A stretch of 44,651 bases of DNA from Rathayibacter tritici (GTDB lineage: Bacteria > Actinomycetota > Actinomycetes > Actinomycetales > Microbacteriaceae), in contig NZ_PSWS01000080.1 of assembly GCF_002932875.1 (NCBI RefSeq), positions 1 to 44,651 on the forward strand. The letters are read 5' to 3'. The translations under genes and the position numbers were made by a program. This document shows, one piece after another, positions 22,933 through 32,045 of this stretch (the first letter of the stretch is position 1; each line of letters starts with the position of its first letter). The notes beneath the pieces were generated by a model. That model was not told where the DNA came from. It was given only the letters and a program-made list of their open reading frames with translations, and did no database searches.

Positions 22933-22983
22933 GTGACAGGGGAGGGGAGGTCGGCGGATAGCCGACCTCCCCTCCCCTGTCAC
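22933..22983. terminator. Perfect 23-bp-stem hairpin between converging transcripts
   Basis: The arm from GTGACAGGGGAGG (22933-22955) is exactly complementary to 22961-22983, around a 5-nt loop (GGATA). It lies 53 nt after the relaxase stop and 5 nt before the stop of the leftward operon's last gene. It has no U-tract on either side, but its length and place fit a two-way terminator that keeps the two conjugation transcripts apart. Confidence 0.8.
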
Positions 22984-22987
22984 GGCG

Positions 22988-23785
22988 TCAGTGGTGGCGT
23001 GTGTGGGTGGCGTGCTGGGTGATCTCCTGGGCGGGGGCGTACCCTGTCGCGGCCGGTGCGGTCGTGGTGGTGCGCCGGCCGACGCGGGTGACCGGGTGGT
23101 GGTAGGACTGCGCGACCACTGCCGCTGACTCGATCGCTTCGTCCGGGACCTTGCCCTGCATCGTCGCCGCCCACGCGGTGTGCTGTTCGGCGGCATCGTA
23201 GGCGCCGTCGGCCGCTGCTCGGTGACTCTCGGCACCGTCCTGCACGCGATCGGCGGCCGCGGCCGTCTCCTGCCCGTCCGTGGTGTCGCCAGCACGCAGG
23301 TCGGCGGCGTCGTTGTCGAGCGCATCGGCGACGCGGTCGTGACGGTCGCTGTCGGCGAGGTGGTCACGGCCGCGGTCGCGTTCGACGTCGGCGGCGCGCT
23401 CAGCCTGGATGCGGGCGACTTCGCCGGCGACGTAGGCGGCGTCGGCCGCCGGCGCGGTCGTGTCGATGCCGTACCGGTTCAGGACCTGTTCGCGGATCGT
23501 TGAGGCCGCGATCGCCGCGGCGGGCTCTGTCCCCGCCCACGCGATCGCGGCTTCCTGCACCCGGCCGATGTCGGCCGGACCGGCGTGGTCCCACCACTGC
23601 TTGTCCTTGACGGGGATGAGAGCGGCGAGAGCTTCCGCGCGGTCTGTTCGAGCGGCATTGACCTGGTCGTATCCGCCTCGTTCGAGCGCGCGTGACAGCG
23701 TGTGCCCGAGTTGGGTGGCGATCGCGATCGTGGAGCGGAGGGTGCTGTCGAGTGCGTCGTCGACGCCGTCGTGGTTGAGGTCCAT
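22988..23785 (-). CDS. Conjugation-operon hypothetical protein, helical
   Basis: This 265-residue acidic protein is the last gene of the leftward T4SS operon. It begins MDLNHDGVDDALDSTLRSTI, has an apparent small globular part (WWDHAGPADIGRVQEAAIAW, ASTIREQVLNRYGID) and a long Ala/Asp/Arg-rich coiled-coil (about 120-200). The end is low-complexity (TTTTAPAATGYAP). There is no signal peptide or membrane segment. I do not recognise a family. Its position beside the relaxase suggests it could act at the relaxosome. Confidence 0.65.
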   Translation of the reverse strand: MDLNHDGVDDALDSTLRSTIAIATQLGHTLSRALERGGYDQVNAARTDRAEALAALIPVKDKQWWDHAGPADIGRVQEAAIAWAGTEPAAAIAASTIREQVLNRYGIDTTAPAADAAYVAGEVARIQAERAADVERDRGRDHLADSDRHDRVADALDNDAADLRAGDTTDGQETAAAADRVQDGAESHRAAADGAYDAAEQHTAWAATMQGKVPDEAIESAAVVAQSYHHPVTRVGRRTTTTAPAATGYAPAQEITQHATHTRHH

Positions 23786-23811
23786 CGGGGTCTTTCTTCC
23801 TGGAGGGGTGG

Positions 23812-24270
23812 TTAGTAGTCGCGGACGATGACGGGTGCCGGGTACTCGCTGACCGGGATCGGCCCTTGCCGATCGGTGGGGAAGAAGCCGGCCGGGGGCC
23901 GCTTGTAGGGCAGCAGTCCACCTCGATCGTTGGTGTCGATGCTGGTGGCGAAGGGGCCGTCAGTGGACAGGAGCATGCGCATCTGCGGGTCGACGTGAAC
24001 GAGCCACCAGGCGCTCAGATCCAGCGGTGCTTCGCGGGCGGCTTCCCACAGATGCCAGATCGCGGTCAGCCGGGCTCGGGCTTCCGAGTTCGACCACCAG
24101 GTCGCGGACCAGCGGTGCGGGGCATGGTCTTTCTCGGATCCCACTTTGCGGCGGTAGGAGGGCCACAGGAACTTGCGGAAGAACTCATCGACCGATCCGT
24201 AGTACAGCAGCGACTGCTGCTCGTCCTCGCCCGCCGCCGCTGTTGCCGGGAGGGTGGTGGTGTCGCTCAT
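23812..24270 (-). CDS. DUF4913-type protein
   Basis: This 152-residue protein matches the DUF4913 pattern as I recall it: a Trp-rich core with WSATWWSNSEARARLTAIWH, then LWEAAREAPLDLSAWWLVHV and DPQMRMLLSTDGPF. The family is found almost only in actinobacterial conjugative plasmids and integrative elements, with no known function. The ATG overlaps the end of the coupling-protein gene by 4 bp (ATGA), so the two are coupled in translation. It may assist DNA docking to the coupling protein. Confidence 0.75.
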   Translation of the reverse strand: MSDTTTLPATAAAGEDEQQSLLYYGSVDEFFRKFLWPSYRRKVGSEKDHAPHRWSATWWSNSEARARLTAIWHLWEAAREAPLDLSAWWLVHVDPQMRMLLSTDGPFATSIDTNDRGGLLPYKRPPAGFFPTDRQGPIPVSEYPAPVIVRDY

Positions 24271-26069
24271 GCGGGCACCTTCACCTCCTGCGCGGCGGCC
24301 GCGTTGGCGGTGGCGATGAGGCGGGTGAGGGTGGTGTTCTTGTGCCACGGGGTGGTCTGCAGCAGCGCTGCCCGGTTGCCGGTGGAGAGCATCACGGCGC
24401 GGCCGCGGGGCAGCGCGGACAGCTCGTCGGGTTCGAGGATCCGGTCCCGTTTCAGCGACAGGGACGTGCTGCGCACGCCCTTGTTGAAGCTGACCGAGGT
24501 GGTTTCGCGGTCGTACGAGCCGATCAGGGTGGACAGGTCGCCGAGGAAGTCGGGTTCGGCATCATTGCCCAGGTAAAGCTTCACGTTCGCGGCGGACCAC
24601 AGCTTCTTGATGCCGTCGCGACCGAAGACGTCCTGACCCTGCGCCCAGGACTGGAACACGGCCATGATCGGGATCCCGCGAGATCCGTAGTGCGAGTAGA
24701 GCGAGGGCAGCTCCCGCCACCGGCACACGTTCGCGACCTCATCGAGGACCACGACCAGAGGGGTCGCTAGCCGGCCACCCGGACTCTGCTTCGCGAACCG
24801 TTCGGCAGCGTCGACGGTCGCGGCCGTGAGCGCGGCCACGAGTGGGCCGGCGGTGCCGGCGCCCTCCATCGACAGTGAGTACAGGGTGCCGTGGCCGCGC
24901 ACGAACACGTCCGGGTCGAACTCGGCCCGGCCCGGGGTGCCGGGGGTGACCCAGGAGAGCACGGACGGGTTCTCCAGGCAGGAGACGTAGCCCTGGGTGG
25001 AGGCGTAGACGCCGTCGCGGGTCTCGGGGACGAGGTTCATCGTCGAGCGGATCGACGCGGCGACCCTCGGATAGCTCTTGCGCAGCAGCTCGGCCGGTTC
25101 CTGATCGGTGGCGTTCATCGCCCAGGCGTGCACGGCGTTCAGGGACAGGTTCGCGGTGGTGGCGGCGAGCAGCAGACCAGCCAGCAGGTGGCGGCCCTTC
25201 GAGGGGAAGAAGCCGTCCTCGCCGGACACAGTGCCGTGTCCGGCCCCGTCGGCGAACAGTTGAGCGAGTGTCGCGGCGGTCGCCTCGCCGGTCACGAACG
25301 ACAGCGGGTTCCACCACCAGGCGGCCGGCTCGTCCGCGACCTGCTGCGGGTCGAACACCCACACCGCGGACGCGGAGCAGGTCTCGCACCGGCCCTCGTC
25401 CGGGCAGTACGTGCAGCGGCCGGTGGCGGCCATCGCGGCTCGCACGCGGCGGGTGTCATCGACGACGTCGCGCTTGTTCGAGGTGGTCAGCACGGCGCCG
25501 GGCGCGGCGAGCAGCGCCGGTACCACGGTGCATGTCGTCTTCCCCATCCGCGGCCCGGCGAGCACGAACATCATCTGCTCGAACGACGCGTACACGAGCG
25601 CCTTCTCCGCTTTCGGGTTCGCGCCGACCGGCACGCCGACGGGGATGCCGGGCGCAGCGGTGTCGACGACTCCCAGCCGTCGCGCTTCCTTCCGGGCACG
25701 CACGCCGGTCATCCCGCGCAGATCCCGCGCCCGCGCCATGTAGCGGGCGGCGTGATCCAGCCGGGTGGCCGCGACGCCGGGTCCGGTGCGCAGCCACACG
25801 ATGAACGCGCCGACCGCGCAGCCGGCGAGGACCTCGCCGACCATGATCAGAGTGCCGGCAGGCGGCCAAGACACGGAGCCCTCGAGTAACCCCAGCACGA
25901 TGTTCACGGGGCTCGCAGGTAGCTCCGGGTTCACGCCGCTGAGGACGGATCCCCACGCGACGGCGACCCACAGCCCCGCCAGCACTGCGACGGCGACGAG
26001 GACGAGGCCGAGGATCGCTGTATCACCGCCTCGCCCGGGCTCTGTGCGGCGGTTGTTCGGTGTGGCCAT
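24267..26069 (-). CDS. VirD4/TraG-type coupling protein
   Basis: This 600-residue type IV coupling ATPase brings the relaxosome to the secretion channel. Two membrane helices lie at about 18-40 and 72-94. Walker A GPRMGKTT is at 172-179 and Walker B VVVLDEVANV near 420. The loop after Walker A carries CTYCPDEGRCETC, four cysteines (219, 222, 228, 231) spaced like a zinc site. A longer upstream reading is rejected: ATG 26067-26069 begins right before the membrane region, and 26070-26176 looks non-coding. Confidence 0.9.
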   Translation of the reverse strand: MATPNNRRTEPGRGGDTAILGLVLVAVAVLAGLWVAVAWGSVLSGVNPELPASPVNIVLGLLEGSVSWPPAGTLIMVGEVLAGCAVGAFIVWLRTGPGVAATRLDHAARYMARARDLRGMTGVRARKEARRLGVVDTAAPGIPVGVPVGANPKAEKALVYASFEQMMFVLAGPRMGKTTCTVVPALLAAPGAVLTTSNKRDVVDDTRRVRAAMAATGRCTYCPDEGRCETCSASAVWVFDPQQVADEPAAWWWNPLSFVTGEATAATLAQLFADGAGHGTVSGEDGFFPSKGRHLLAGLLLAATTANLSLNAVHAWAMNATDQEPAELLRKSYPRVAASIRSTMNLVPETRDGVYASTQGYVSCLENPSVLSWVTPGTPGRAEFDPDVFVRGHGTLYSLSMEGAGTAGPLVAALTAATVDAAERFAKQSPGGRLATPLVVVLDEVANVCRWRELPSLYSHYGSRGIPIMAVFQSWAQGQDVFGRDGIKKLWSAANVKLYLGNDAEPDFLGDLSTLIGSYDRETTSVSFNKGVRSTSLSLKRDRILEPDELSALPRGRAVMLSTGNRAALLQTTPWHKNTTLTRLIATANAAAAQEVKVPA

Positions 26070-26176
26070 GGTCCTGTCCTTCGATCGATGCGGATGGGGT
26101 GGTGCTGATGGCAGTGGCCGCGCGTGGATCGGGCACGGCCACCCCGGTGCTTGCGTCGTGTGAGCTCGAGCGGCAT

Positions 26177-26668
26177 CTAGTACGGGTTCTCGCTGGAAGC
26201 GGCCGAGGTGGTGCCGGCGTCGGCGAGTAGCTCGGGGAGGTCTGCGGCCGCCATGTCCCGGTTGTCGATCCACCAGCGGGCCGCGTCGATCGTCTGCGCC
26301 GGCGCGATGATCTGCGCGTCGTAGTCCTGCTCGCTCATGCCGCCTTCCGCGACGAGGGTTTCGTAGGAGCTGATGAGCAGCTCGTGCCGGACTCGCATCG
26401 CCCAGTCGAGCTGCTTCTCGCTGCCGCGCAGCGGCGCGAGACCCAACCGTTCCGCTGCCTCGACGGCGGCGGCCTCGGCCGCGGCGCGCTCGGCCAGGAA
26501 CTCCTTGCTGAGTTCGCGTTCGCCGGCGGCGTCTTTGCAGTCGAAGCAGGGCTTCTTCCCCAGCCACGCGGCGAAGCCGGCGCGTTCGCCGGCGGCTTTC
26601 TTCGAGAGGTCCTTCACCGCGGTGTGTCCGCAGGAGTGCTGGATAGTCCATTCGGTGGCGATAGCCAT
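26177..26668 (-). CDS. Conjugation-operon hypothetical protein with N-terminal Cys/His
   Basis: This 163-residue soluble protein starts MAIATEWTIQHSCGHTAV and has Cys13, His15, and a CFDC pair at about 41-44, which could bind zinc. The rest is helical (FLAERAAAEAAAVEAAERLG, DWAMRVRHELLIS, TIDAARWWIDNRD). I have seen similar proteins in actinobacterial plasmids but know of no function. The start has AAAGGA upstream. It sits between a small gene and the coupling protein. Confidence 0.65.
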   Translation of the reverse strand: MAIATEWTIQHSCGHTAVKDLSKKAAGERAGFAAWLGKKPCFDCKDAAGERELSKEFLAERAAAEAAAVEAAERLGLAPLRGSEKQLDWAMRVRHELLISSYETLVAEGGMSEQDYDAQIIAPAQTIDAARWWIDNRDMAAADLPELLADAGTTSAASSENPY

Positions 26669-26742
26669 GATGTTGTCCTTTCAGAGGGGTGGGTTAGCGG
26701 AGGGTGGCTGGTGCGGGTGAAGTCGGCCATGCGCCGGTACAG

Positions 26743-27048
26743 TCAGCGCAGATTTGTGTGCGTTTGCTCCCGGTCGGGACGCCGGGCGCCGGGCCGGCCG
26801 GCGATGATGCGGATGAACGCGCCGATCAGCGCGTCCGGTGCCGCGGTTGGCGTGGACGCGTCCTGCTCGAGCGCGGCGACCAGGTCGCGCGCGTCGATGC
26901 CGTGCCGGGGATCCTCGACGGGCAACGGGTCGGCACGGTAGGAGGTCGTAGCGAAGTGCTCGATCAGTCGGGCGATCTCCGCGTACTCGCAGTGGTAGCT
27001 CGCGTCGCCGGTCGGCGTGCGCGTCAGGGCGTGTATCGGCGCGATCAT
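26743..27048 (-). CDS. Small conjugation-operon protein
   Basis: This 101-residue protein begins MIAPIHALTRTPTGDASYHC. The ATG overlaps the end of the VirB4-like gene by 4 bp (ATGA). The middle (AEIARLIEHFATTSYRADPL and ARDLVAALEQD) is helical, and the end is basic (GRPGARRPDREQTHTN). No motif is recognised. The same frame is open far upstream, but that part lies antisense-frame within the VirB4-like gene and is not coding. Confidence 0.6.
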   Translation of the reverse strand: MIAPIHALTRTPTGDASYHCEYAEIARLIEHFATTSYRADPLPVEDPRHGIDARDLVAALEQDASTPTAAPDALIGAFIRIIAGRPGARRPDREQTHTNLR

Positions 27049-29039
27049 GCGGCTTCTCCGGTGGGGGTCCGGATGCCGACGCGGGAGCGTTCTTTCCACT
27101 TCTTGTTGGTGTCGTACACGGTCTCCTCCGAGGGAACGAGGTCGACGTGCAGCGGGATCCCGGGACGGCCGCCGACCTTGATCAGGAAGTTGCCCAGCCC
27201 GGGCGGTGTGGCTTCCTCGCCGGTGGTGGAGTCCCACGCGGGTGGGTCCTGCCAGCTGGAGACGTTGGCTTGCTCGGTCGCGGTGAGCGGGATGACGGTG
27301 GACAGCATCGGCATCTCCCGCTTCGGCAGGCCGCCCATGATGACCATCCCGGCGCGTTCGACGAACCCGAGCGCCTTCTTCCGGTCTTGCTCGTCGAGCG
27401 CGTCCAGGTCGGACATGGTGTGGGAGATCATCGCGACGCCGATACCTTCCTGCCGGTTCAGGCGAGTGGTCTCGTCGAGCCGGTCGACCAGGCCGTGGCC
27501 GGCGCGCAGTGCGGACCACATCTCGTCGACGACCACGAAGTAGTGCCGGCGGGGTTCCAGGCCCGCTTCCGCGAGAGCGGAGGCGATGTTGACCGACCCG
27601 AAGCCGTTCGCCCAGCACGCGAGCAGTGCGGCCGCACGGTCCGCGGTCGCGGCCGGCGGGATGCCGGAGATGTCGTACACGACGGGTCGGTCGCGCTGCA
27701 TCGGCTCGTCCGTCGCGGCGGAGAAGATGCCGCCGAACGCGTCGCCTTCGGCGAGGGAACGCAGCACCACTTCCAGGCTGTAGGTGATCTCCTGGTACCG
27801 CTCGAAGCTGCCCCGGTCGATCGCCGCGCGGCGCACCCGGTCGGGGCCGTCCTGCACGATGTGCAGCAGATCCGCGACGGTTGAGATCCGGTCCAGGGTC
27901 GCGTCGAGTTCCCGGATCGCGGCGGAGAGGATCGCTGTCTCCACCGCGGTGGGCGGGTGGCCGTTGGCGATGTTCATCAGCGCGGACAGCATCGTGACCC
28001 GCCGTTGGAACGCGTCGTGCGCGATCTCGTCCGCGAACTCGCGCATCCGCCGTCCGCGTTCGGTGCACTGGCGGGCCTCGTTGCGGAGCGTGATCGCTTC
28101 CTCCGACTCGCCGGCTGCGGCTGGATCGGCCAGGATCCGGGCGCCGTCAGCGTCAGCGTCGGCCGCTGCAGCGTGCAGCTTCGTGATCGCGGACGTCGCC
28201 TCGCCGGGATCCAGCGGGTTGAGGTGGCCGTGGCCGCGGCCGATCGCGATGACCTGCCCGCCGAGCTTGCGGATCAGGTCGACGTAGTCGGGTTTCACGT
28301 CGCCCAGGATCAGCGGGATCGTGCCGTATGCGGCCAGCCCGGTGACCATGCGACGGATGATGGTCGATTTCCCCAGGCCGGGCTTGCCGAGTACGAACAC
28401 GGACGGGTTGAGGATCAGTTTCGCCCGCTGGAACCAGGAGATCGGGTCCGCCATCACGGTCGCGCCGGAGATCAGGTGCCGCCCCAACGGCACCCCGACC
28501 ATCGGGGTGCCGGTGCCGACCGTGAACGGGTAGATCCCGCACACCTGGAACGTGGATCCACGGAAGGTGGGCGGCGGCTGAACGAGAGTGTGAGCGCCTG
28601 CGCCCGGCCCGTACCAGCCCCGCGGCCCCGGCCGAGGAACCGGCCGGGGCTTGCGCGCGTCGCCCGCTTTCGCGCCCGCGCCCGCGCCCGCACCGGCGCT
28701 GGCGTTCACGGGGCGCGGTGTCGTCGCCGTCACCGGCATGGCGGGTGCTGCAGCGGCCGTCGGTGTCGGCTCGGCGCGGGTGCTGGTGAGGGGGCTGAGC
28801 TCCTCGTGCGCTTCGTGCTGCTTCTTCGAGCGGATCCCGCTGCGTGCGAGGGTGGCGCGCAGCTGTGCCCGGTTCGGGCCATCGGTGGCTGGGCTTCGCC
28901 GCTTCTGCTCCTTGCGGGCGAGTGTCACCGCCCTGCGCGCTTCGCGAGGGGTGGCCGGGGCGGGATCGGTGCGCAGATCGCGGCGCCGCTGGGGCGTCGG
29001 GCTGTCCGTGGCCGCGGGGCGGTTGTCGGTGGTGGTCAT
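27045..29039 (-). CDS. VirB4-like secretion ATPase
   Basis: This 664-residue ATPase powers pilus assembly and DNA transfer. The first 160 residues are basic and low-complexity with an Ala/Gly run (SAGAGAGAGAKAG). The ATPase domain follows, with Walker A GKPGLGKST (218-226) and Walker B FVVVDEMWSAL near 505. A later RLNRQEGIGVAMISHTMSDL segment is typical of VirB4/TraC. The VirB4 N-terminal domain appears to be carried by the SCO6880-like protein encoded next to it, so the two together would make the full motor. The gap to that gene is 10 bp. Confidence 0.88.
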   Translation of the reverse strand: MTTTDNRPAATDSPTPQRRRDLRTDPAPATPREARRAVTLARKEQKRRSPATDGPNRAQLRATLARSGIRSKKQHEAHEELSPLTSTRAEPTPTAAAAPAMPVTATTPRPVNASAGAGAGAGAKAGDARKPRPVPRPGPRGWYGPGAGAHTLVQPPPTFRGSTFQVCGIYPFTVGTGTPMVGVPLGRHLISGATVMADPISWFQRAKLILNPSVFVLGKPGLGKSTIIRRMVTGLAAYGTIPLILGDVKPDYVDLIRKLGGQVIAIGRGHGHLNPLDPGEATSAITKLHAAAADADADGARILADPAAAGESEEAITLRNEARQCTERGRRMREFADEIAHDAFQRRVTMLSALMNIANGHPPTAVETAILSAAIRELDATLDRISTVADLLHIVQDGPDRVRRAAIDRGSFERYQEITYSLEVVLRSLAEGDAFGGIFSAATDEPMQRDRPVVYDISGIPPAATADRAAALLACWANGFGSVNIASALAEAGLEPRRHYFVVVDEMWSALRAGHGLVDRLDETTRLNRQEGIGVAMISHTMSDLDALDEQDRKKALGFVERAGMVIMGGLPKREMPMLSTVIPLTATEQANVSSWQDPPAWDSTTGEEATPPGLGNFLIKVGGRPGIPLHVDLVPSEETVYDTNKKWKERSRVGIRTPTGEAA

Positions 29040-29049
29040 CGGGCTGCTC

Positions 29050-30576
29050 CTACAGGTTCACGGTCAGTTCGGTGGGCACCTTGACGTGCTTGGACGGGAT
29101 GATTCCCAGCGGCAGACCGGCGGCGAACGCGGAGTCTTGCGCGCCGTAGGCGGGGCGCAGAGCGATCCGGGAGCGTGCGCCGAGGGTGGCGATCGCGGCG
29201 TCAGCGTCATTGAGGTCGGCGGCGTTCATGACGGAGGAGGTGACGATCATGCCGAAGTTGACCAGGCCCGCTCCGGAGGCTTCCTCGTCGGCGGTGCGCT
29301 GCGCGGCTTCGTAGGCGTGGTCGGAGCGGGCGTTGCGCATCCGTTCCGAGTTCGAGTTGAACCGGGCCGAGCGGAGGTCGTTCTGCACCATGCTCGCCGC
29401 CCGCGCCGGGTCGATCGGCTGATACAGCAGGGTGACTCGTTTGCGGGCGATGTCGGGGTGCGGGGTCAGCAGTGCGGAGAGGATCGAGTCGGGGACGACA
29501 CCTCGGGGCGGTTCGGACATCACGTACGACGTCGAGATCGCCGAGTCGTGTCGGTAGTGGCCCCAGCCCGCTTCGGTCGCGGTCGGGCCGACGTGGTCCC
29601 AGCTGAGCGCGCCGATCGGGTCGGTGTCGGTGGCGTCGAAGCCTCTCGCGGTACGCGCGTCGATCTCGTCGATGGTGGTCGCTACCGCCGGGTCGTAGGC
29701 GGTGCGCACGTAGGAGCACAGTTCGGTCGCGGTCACGGGCCGCACCGAGCCAGCGCCGGTCCCGGCGAGCCGGTCGGTGAGGGACGGCAGACGGGAGGCG
29801 AGGGTGCGCCCCATCTCCTCGAGGGAACGGCGCCGTTTCGTGCGGCCGAGGGTGAACGTCAACGCCAGCATCACCCGCACCCGGGAGGAGCCGGCCGGGT
29901 AGGTCGCGGCGACGTCGCGGAGCACCTGCAGCGCGAACGCGGGCGCGTGGGGGTCGATGGCCCACTCCACCTCGTTCTGCAGCCGGGTGCCGGTGTCGGG
30001 CGCCGTCTCGACGGTGATGGAGAACGCCTCCAGCCCGGGCTCGTCCGCCATCGACGCCATCCACTGCCCAAACAGGGCGACCTGGTTGTCGACGACGTCG
30101 CGGTCGGTGAGACCGGAGCCGTCCGGTTCCGCGTTCAGGATCACGCTGACGTGGCCGGTCTGCGGCAGGTGCACCAGAGAGAACGGGCGTCCCCAGGAGT
30201 CGGTGAACTCGTGCAGCTGGGAGCGGGCGAGGATCCCGGGCAGCTGGTTCGTGCCGCGCGGGGTGCGGCCGATGGCACCGGAACGGTACAGGTGAGCTTT
30301 CGAGTTGCGTGCCAGCGCCCACCCGCCACGAACCAGCGCCCGGTCCAGTACCGAGGACCCGTGCCTGTCCTTCACGACGATCAGCACTAGCAGCGCGGCG
30401 ACGAAGACGCCGACGATGACCGCCGGCAGCAGGCCGGCGGTCATCATGGTGATGATCACGATGATGCAGCCGATAAACAGCACCGCCACACCGATCGTCC
30501 CCAAGCCCTTGAAACCGGCGGACTTGGGTTTCTGCCAATGCCCGTAGGTGCGGTTCGTGATGATCTCGTCGCTCAT
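29050..30576 (-). CDS. SCO6880-family (PrgI/VirB3-like) T4SS protein
   Basis: This 508-residue protein has two close membrane helices near the N-terminus (IGVAVLFIGCIIVIITMMTA and LLPAVIVGVFVAALLVLIVV) and then a long cytoplasmic region. The layout fits the SCO6880 family of actinobacterial T4SSs, a PrgI/VirB3-like membrane anchor joined to a VirB4-N-like domain, and lacks Walker motifs. The start codon shares one base with the stop of the preceding gene (TAATG). It works with the VirB4-like ATPase at the inner membrane. Confidence 0.85.
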   Translation of the reverse strand: MSDEIITNRTYGHWQKPKSAGFKGLGTIGVAVLFIGCIIVIITMMTAGLLPAVIVGVFVAALLVLIVVKDRHGSSVLDRALVRGGWALARNSKAHLYRSGAIGRTPRGTNQLPGILARSQLHEFTDSWGRPFSLVHLPQTGHVSVILNAEPDGSGLTDRDVVDNQVALFGQWMASMADEPGLEAFSITVETAPDTGTRLQNEVEWAIDPHAPAFALQVLRDVAATYPAGSSRVRVMLALTFTLGRTKRRRSLEEMGRTLASRLPSLTDRLAGTGAGSVRPVTATELCSYVRTAYDPAVATTIDEIDARTARGFDATDTDPIGALSWDHVGPTATEAGWGHYRHDSAISTSYVMSEPPRGVVPDSILSALLTPHPDIARKRVTLLYQPIDPARAASMVQNDLRSARFNSNSERMRNARSDHAYEAAQRTADEEASGAGLVNFGMIVTSSVMNAADLNDADAAIATLGARSRIALRPAYGAQDSAFAAGLPLGIIPSKHVKVPTELTVNL

Positions 30577-32045
30577 TAGTTGCCTCCGTTAGCTGATTCA
30601 TCGACCGCGTGACGGGCCGCGCCCGCGGCCGCCGTCCCCGCCCTCACGGCTCCGCCGGCCACCACGACCGCGGCACCCACCGGCCCCGCTGCTGCGGCGC
30701 CTGCGCTGCCTGACGTGGCCGCGGGCATGGCGGCTTTCACCGCGGCGCCGGGCGCGGCCCCGTCCGGTCCGGTCGGGGCCTTGCTGCTCGAGCTGGTGGT
30801 GCTGCTGTGAGACAGGGAGCGGATCGCGCCGTCCGCGATGGCGCCGGCGCCGGCGGCGAGGGCCATCGCGCCGGCCGCTCCCCCGCTGCCGGATCCGATC
30901 GCGGTCGGAGTCACGAACCGCAGCAGAGCCGGCATCGCGACCAGCGCCATCAGCATCAGAGCGAGGCCGGTCATGATCTGCACGAACCCGCCGCCGTCCT
31001 TCTGCCAGACGTTCGAGCTCATCAGCTTGAACGCGGCGGCGTACACGAACGCGGCGGCGGGCTTGTAGAGGATGAACGCGATCGTCCAGCCCAGCAGCCG
31101 GTTCCACCACTGCTTCCCCATCGGGGTGTTCGACATCGCCGCGGCCGTGGGCAGCAGGCCCGCGCAGAGCACGAGCATCCCGCCGCGGATCACCATCAGC
31201 ACGATCTGAGTCAGGGACAGGATGATCGCGAGCAGGCAGGCGATGACCACCCCGATCGCGCCGATCGGGGCCGCGGCCGAGGTCAGCCCGATCAGGGCGA
31301 CGATGTTCTGCCCGAAGCATCCGCCACTCGCGGCATCCACGGGCGCGGCCACGTCGCAGCCGTCCATAGACGCGTTGATGATCCACACGCTGAACTGGTC
31401 CGCGGCTTGGGTGCCGAGGCTGATGACGGTGACGCCGGCACCGGCGACGACGATCAGGCGCAGCAGCGACGCCAGCAGCTCCTTCGCCGGTTCGCCCCTC
31501 TGCTCCCACACCATCCGGGCGCCGGCGAGGATCACAGCGAGGATCGCCAGGCCGCCGGTGTAGTACCAGAGCCCGCCCTGCAGGAACGCGACGATCTCGC
31601 TCGCGCCCCCCGGGGATGCGGTGGGCAGCAGGCCCGCGATCAGCGCGCCCGCGCTACCGATCAAGATAGTGCCGCCGAGGATGAATCCCAGCCGTGCCGA
31701 CGCGGGGTTGCCGCCGTGGCTGCGCTGCCAGCCCAGCCAGGCGCCGAAACCCATCAACCCCAGCACGGCCAGGCCCGCGCAGATCCACATCGCGTACTGC
31801 AGCAGCGTCGTCACCGCTTCCCCACCCGGTGGGGTCGTGGCGGTGCCGGCGCTGTCACCGGCCAGGTTCGGGGAGGGCAGGTACACCCAGAACGTGCCCA
31901 GCGACGCGATCGCGCGACCGTAGGACTCGTAGATGCTGTTCGCGGTCTGCTGCCACGCGTCGGACGCGATCTGTGACACGACGGTGCCGCCGATGCACCC
32001 GAAATCCAGGGGGAGGCAGGCGCTGCCCTGCGCCATGCGGATCAT
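30576..32045 (-). CDS. TrbL/VirB6-like channel protein
   Basis: This 489-residue polytopic membrane protein is likely the T4SS inner-membrane channel. About seven or eight hydrophobic segments lie between residues 70 and 390. The N-terminus has two cysteines (ACLPLDFGCIGG), as does an external loop (DGCDVAAPVDAASGGCFG), and these may form disulfides. The C-terminal 100 residues are Ala/Gly/Ser-rich. ATG 32043-32045 overlaps the stop of the upstream gene by one base (TGATG) and is preferred over an upstream GTG-type extension. Family identity rests on topology and operon position. Confidence 0.8.
   Translation of the reverse strand: MIRMAQGSACLPLDFGCIGGTVVSQIASDAWQQTANSIYESYGRAIASLGTFWVYLPSPNLAGDSAGTATTPPGGEAVTTLLQYAMWICAGLAVLGLMGFGAWLGWQRSHGGNPASARLGFILGGTILIGSAGALIAGLLPTASPGGASEIVAFLQGGLWYYTGGLAILAVILAGARMVWEQRGEPAKELLASLLRLIVVAGAGVTVISLGTQAADQFSVWIINASMDGCDVAAPVDAASGGCFGQNIVALIGLTSAAAPIGAIGVVIACLLAIILSLTQIVLMVIRGGMLVLCAGLLPTAAAMSNTPMGKQWWNRLLGWTIAFILYKPAAAFVYAAAFKLMSSNVWQKDGGGFVQIMTGLALMLMALVAMPALLRFVTPTAIGSGSGGAAGAMALAAGAGAIADGAIRSLSHSSTTSSSSKAPTGPDGAAPGAAVKAAMPAATSGSAGAAAAGPVGAAVVVAGGAVRAGTAAAGAARHAVDESANGGN

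Noticed and set aside
24267-26651. Longer version of the coupling protein starting at 26651
   Set aside because: The extra 194 residues overlap the gene at 26177 in another frame and are Arg-rich. The coupling protein's membrane region follows directly after ATG 26069.
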